Assembly (NCBI RefSeq): GCF_000835495.1
Contig: NW_015622541.1
Coordinates: forward strand, 1,984,001-2,048,000
Direction of reading: 5' to 3'
DNA: 64,000 nucleotides
Origin: Cladophialophora immunda
Taxonomy: Eukaryota > Ascomycota > Eurotiomycetes > Chaetothyriales > Herpotrichiellaceae
Under the pieces are notes generated by a model, which was not told the origin of the DNA, searched no databases, and saw only the letters and a list, made by a program, of their open reading frames with translations. Made by a program: the position numbers and the translations under genes. Of this stretch, positions 63,274 through 64,000 are shown in pieces (position 1 is the stretch's first letter; each line of letters starts with the position of its first letter).

Positions 63274-63414
63274 AGCAGTATGAATATAAAGGGAGTTTTG
63301 GGTTGGGTTCTTTATGTATCAAGTCTTACCGGAATACTCATCTCTGCACTACTACTGCTACCACTACCACCGTCGATTTCACAACATTCTCGCTAGATCT
63401 CCATCATCCCCTTC

Positions 63415-64000
63415 TCATGCCTTTGCACTCAGTGCTTTTTCCACCTCCAGCAAATTCCTCGCAGTATCCGCGACAGTCGTTTCAAAGGATCGATACGTCA
63501 CCCCCAGCACCTCCCGCGACGACGAGTTGTCGATCTTGAAGGACCCCGCAGGTAAGGCGTGCTGGCCTGGGTGGCCAAGCGGGATCTGCCCGTCGAGCTC
63601 CGGAAACTCCTTTCGCAGAATGTCGCAAGTTTCCTGGTTGCTATTGCTGCCGGGAGTGATGAGAAACCGACGGCCCCCGACTCCGGGAGCAAAAGCAGCC
63701 TGGTAGTGCGCGAATGACAAGTCCTGCAGGAATAGACAAGTTAGCCCGCGCGAAGCTGTCAGAGGAGTTCCGTCGTGGCTTACCCGAACATCGACAAAGA
63801 CGTGCAGAGTGTCCTCTGGGACCGAAGCCCCTTTCTCAGAGGTCATGAAGTTCCAAAGAACCGTGTTCGATGTGTTTAGATCGCTCATGGAATCGATGCT
63901 GTGCTTGAGGGGACCGTACACGATGGGCGGGTTGAGGACGACGAGTTCAAAGCTCGGTTTCTCCGTCTTCATGAACTCCCAGGCTGCAAGCGAATATGTC
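63415..64000 (-). CDS. extended short-chain dehydrogenase/reductase, C-terminal part (runs off window)
   Basis: Exon 63415..63723 and the 3' part of an upstream exon from 63784 to the window edge (minus), joined by GTT CGG|GTAAGC to CTGCAG|GAC. The visible part of about 175 residues resembles the half of an extended SDR after the catalytic tyrosine: AAWEFMKTEKPSFELVVLNPPIVYGP, then HVFVDVRDLSFAHYQAAF and FLITPGSNSNQETCDILRKEFPEL. This is the substrate-binding half of dihydroflavonol-4-reductase/GRE2-type aldehyde and ketone reductases. The Rossmann motif and the YxxxK residues lie outside the window. Cofactor NAD(P)H is inferred from the family. The ATG at 63972 is internal; the frame continues to the edge. 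Confidence 0.88.
   Translation of the reverse strand, partial: TYSLAAWEFMKTEKPSFELVVLNPPIVYGPLKHSIDSMSDLNTSNTVLWNFMTSEKGASVPEDTLHVFVDVRVSHDGTPLTASRGLTCLFLQDLSFAHYQAAFAPGVGGRRFLITPGSNSNQETCDILRKEFPELDGQIPLGHPGQHALPAGSFKIDNSSSREVLGVTYRSFETTVADTARNLLEVEKALSAKA

Noticed and set aside
1..64000. CRISPR arrays, bacterial operons or prophage
   Set aside because: The spliced eukaryotic gene structure and the absence of regularly spaced repeats exclude them.

Overview
The window is nuclear DNA of a filamentous ascomycete (Pezizomycotina). Short introns (mostly 46-130 nt) with GT..AG ends interrupt about half of the genes. Protein families typical of moulds are present (isoorotate decarboxylase, a PDR-type ABC pump, DUF7704, a Fot1/pogo transposon), and housekeeping genes sit alone on either strand rather than in operons. 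A Eurotiomycetes or Chaetothyriales-like fungus would fit, but this is not established from sequence alone. I rebuilt exon structures by hand from splice signals and reading phase; unless noted, each model closes in frame.

Layout: 0.4-3.5 kb is a divergent pair, a thymine-hydroxylase-like 2-oxoglutarate dioxygenase (-) and an isoorotate decarboxylase-like amidohydrolase (+), which together look like thymine-to-uracil salvage. 3.6-8.4 kb holds an unrecognised nuclear-looking protein (-), a J-domain/RRM splicing co-chaperone (+) and IBA57 (-). 8.5-10.35 kb is a Fot1/pogo DNA transposon with terminal inverted repeats and a transposase broken by one in-frame TAG. 10.9-17.8 kb holds a small ABM-fold protein and an 11-exon PDR/ABCG drug pump (1514 aa), both on the minus strand. 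18.6-24 kb holds SRP9/21, ribonucleotide reductase small subunit and a mitochondrial oxaloacetate carrier. 24.1-30.9 kb holds SWD2/WDR82, a DUF1308 protein, a GPR107/PTM1-type seven-helix Golgi protein and OHCU decarboxylase.

32.4-38.9 kb holds a large ADF-H-like/PH cytoskeletal protein, an ER protein disulfide isomerase and an HSBP1-like protein with a single-codon first exon. 41.4-46.7 kb holds an orphan glycosylated membrane protein, a DUF7704 protein and a TfdB/PgaE-type FAD monooxygenase. 48-55 kb is information-processing: EBP2, an RFTS-domain protein without a methyltransferase domain, PUS4 and DOT1. 55.5-64 kb holds ATG16, YPT7 (Rab7), a G-protein beta subunit, a DUF423 membrane protein and the 3' part of an extended SDR reductase that runs off the window.

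The most interesting items are the thymine-salvage pair, the pogo element that is one nonsense codon away from an intact reading frame (a C-to-T change in a CpA context, as repeat-induced point mutation makes), and the RFTS-only chromatin protein lying 2.2 kb from DOT1. No CRISPR, rRNA or convincing tRNA gene was seen. Intergenic stretches are listed with what they hold.
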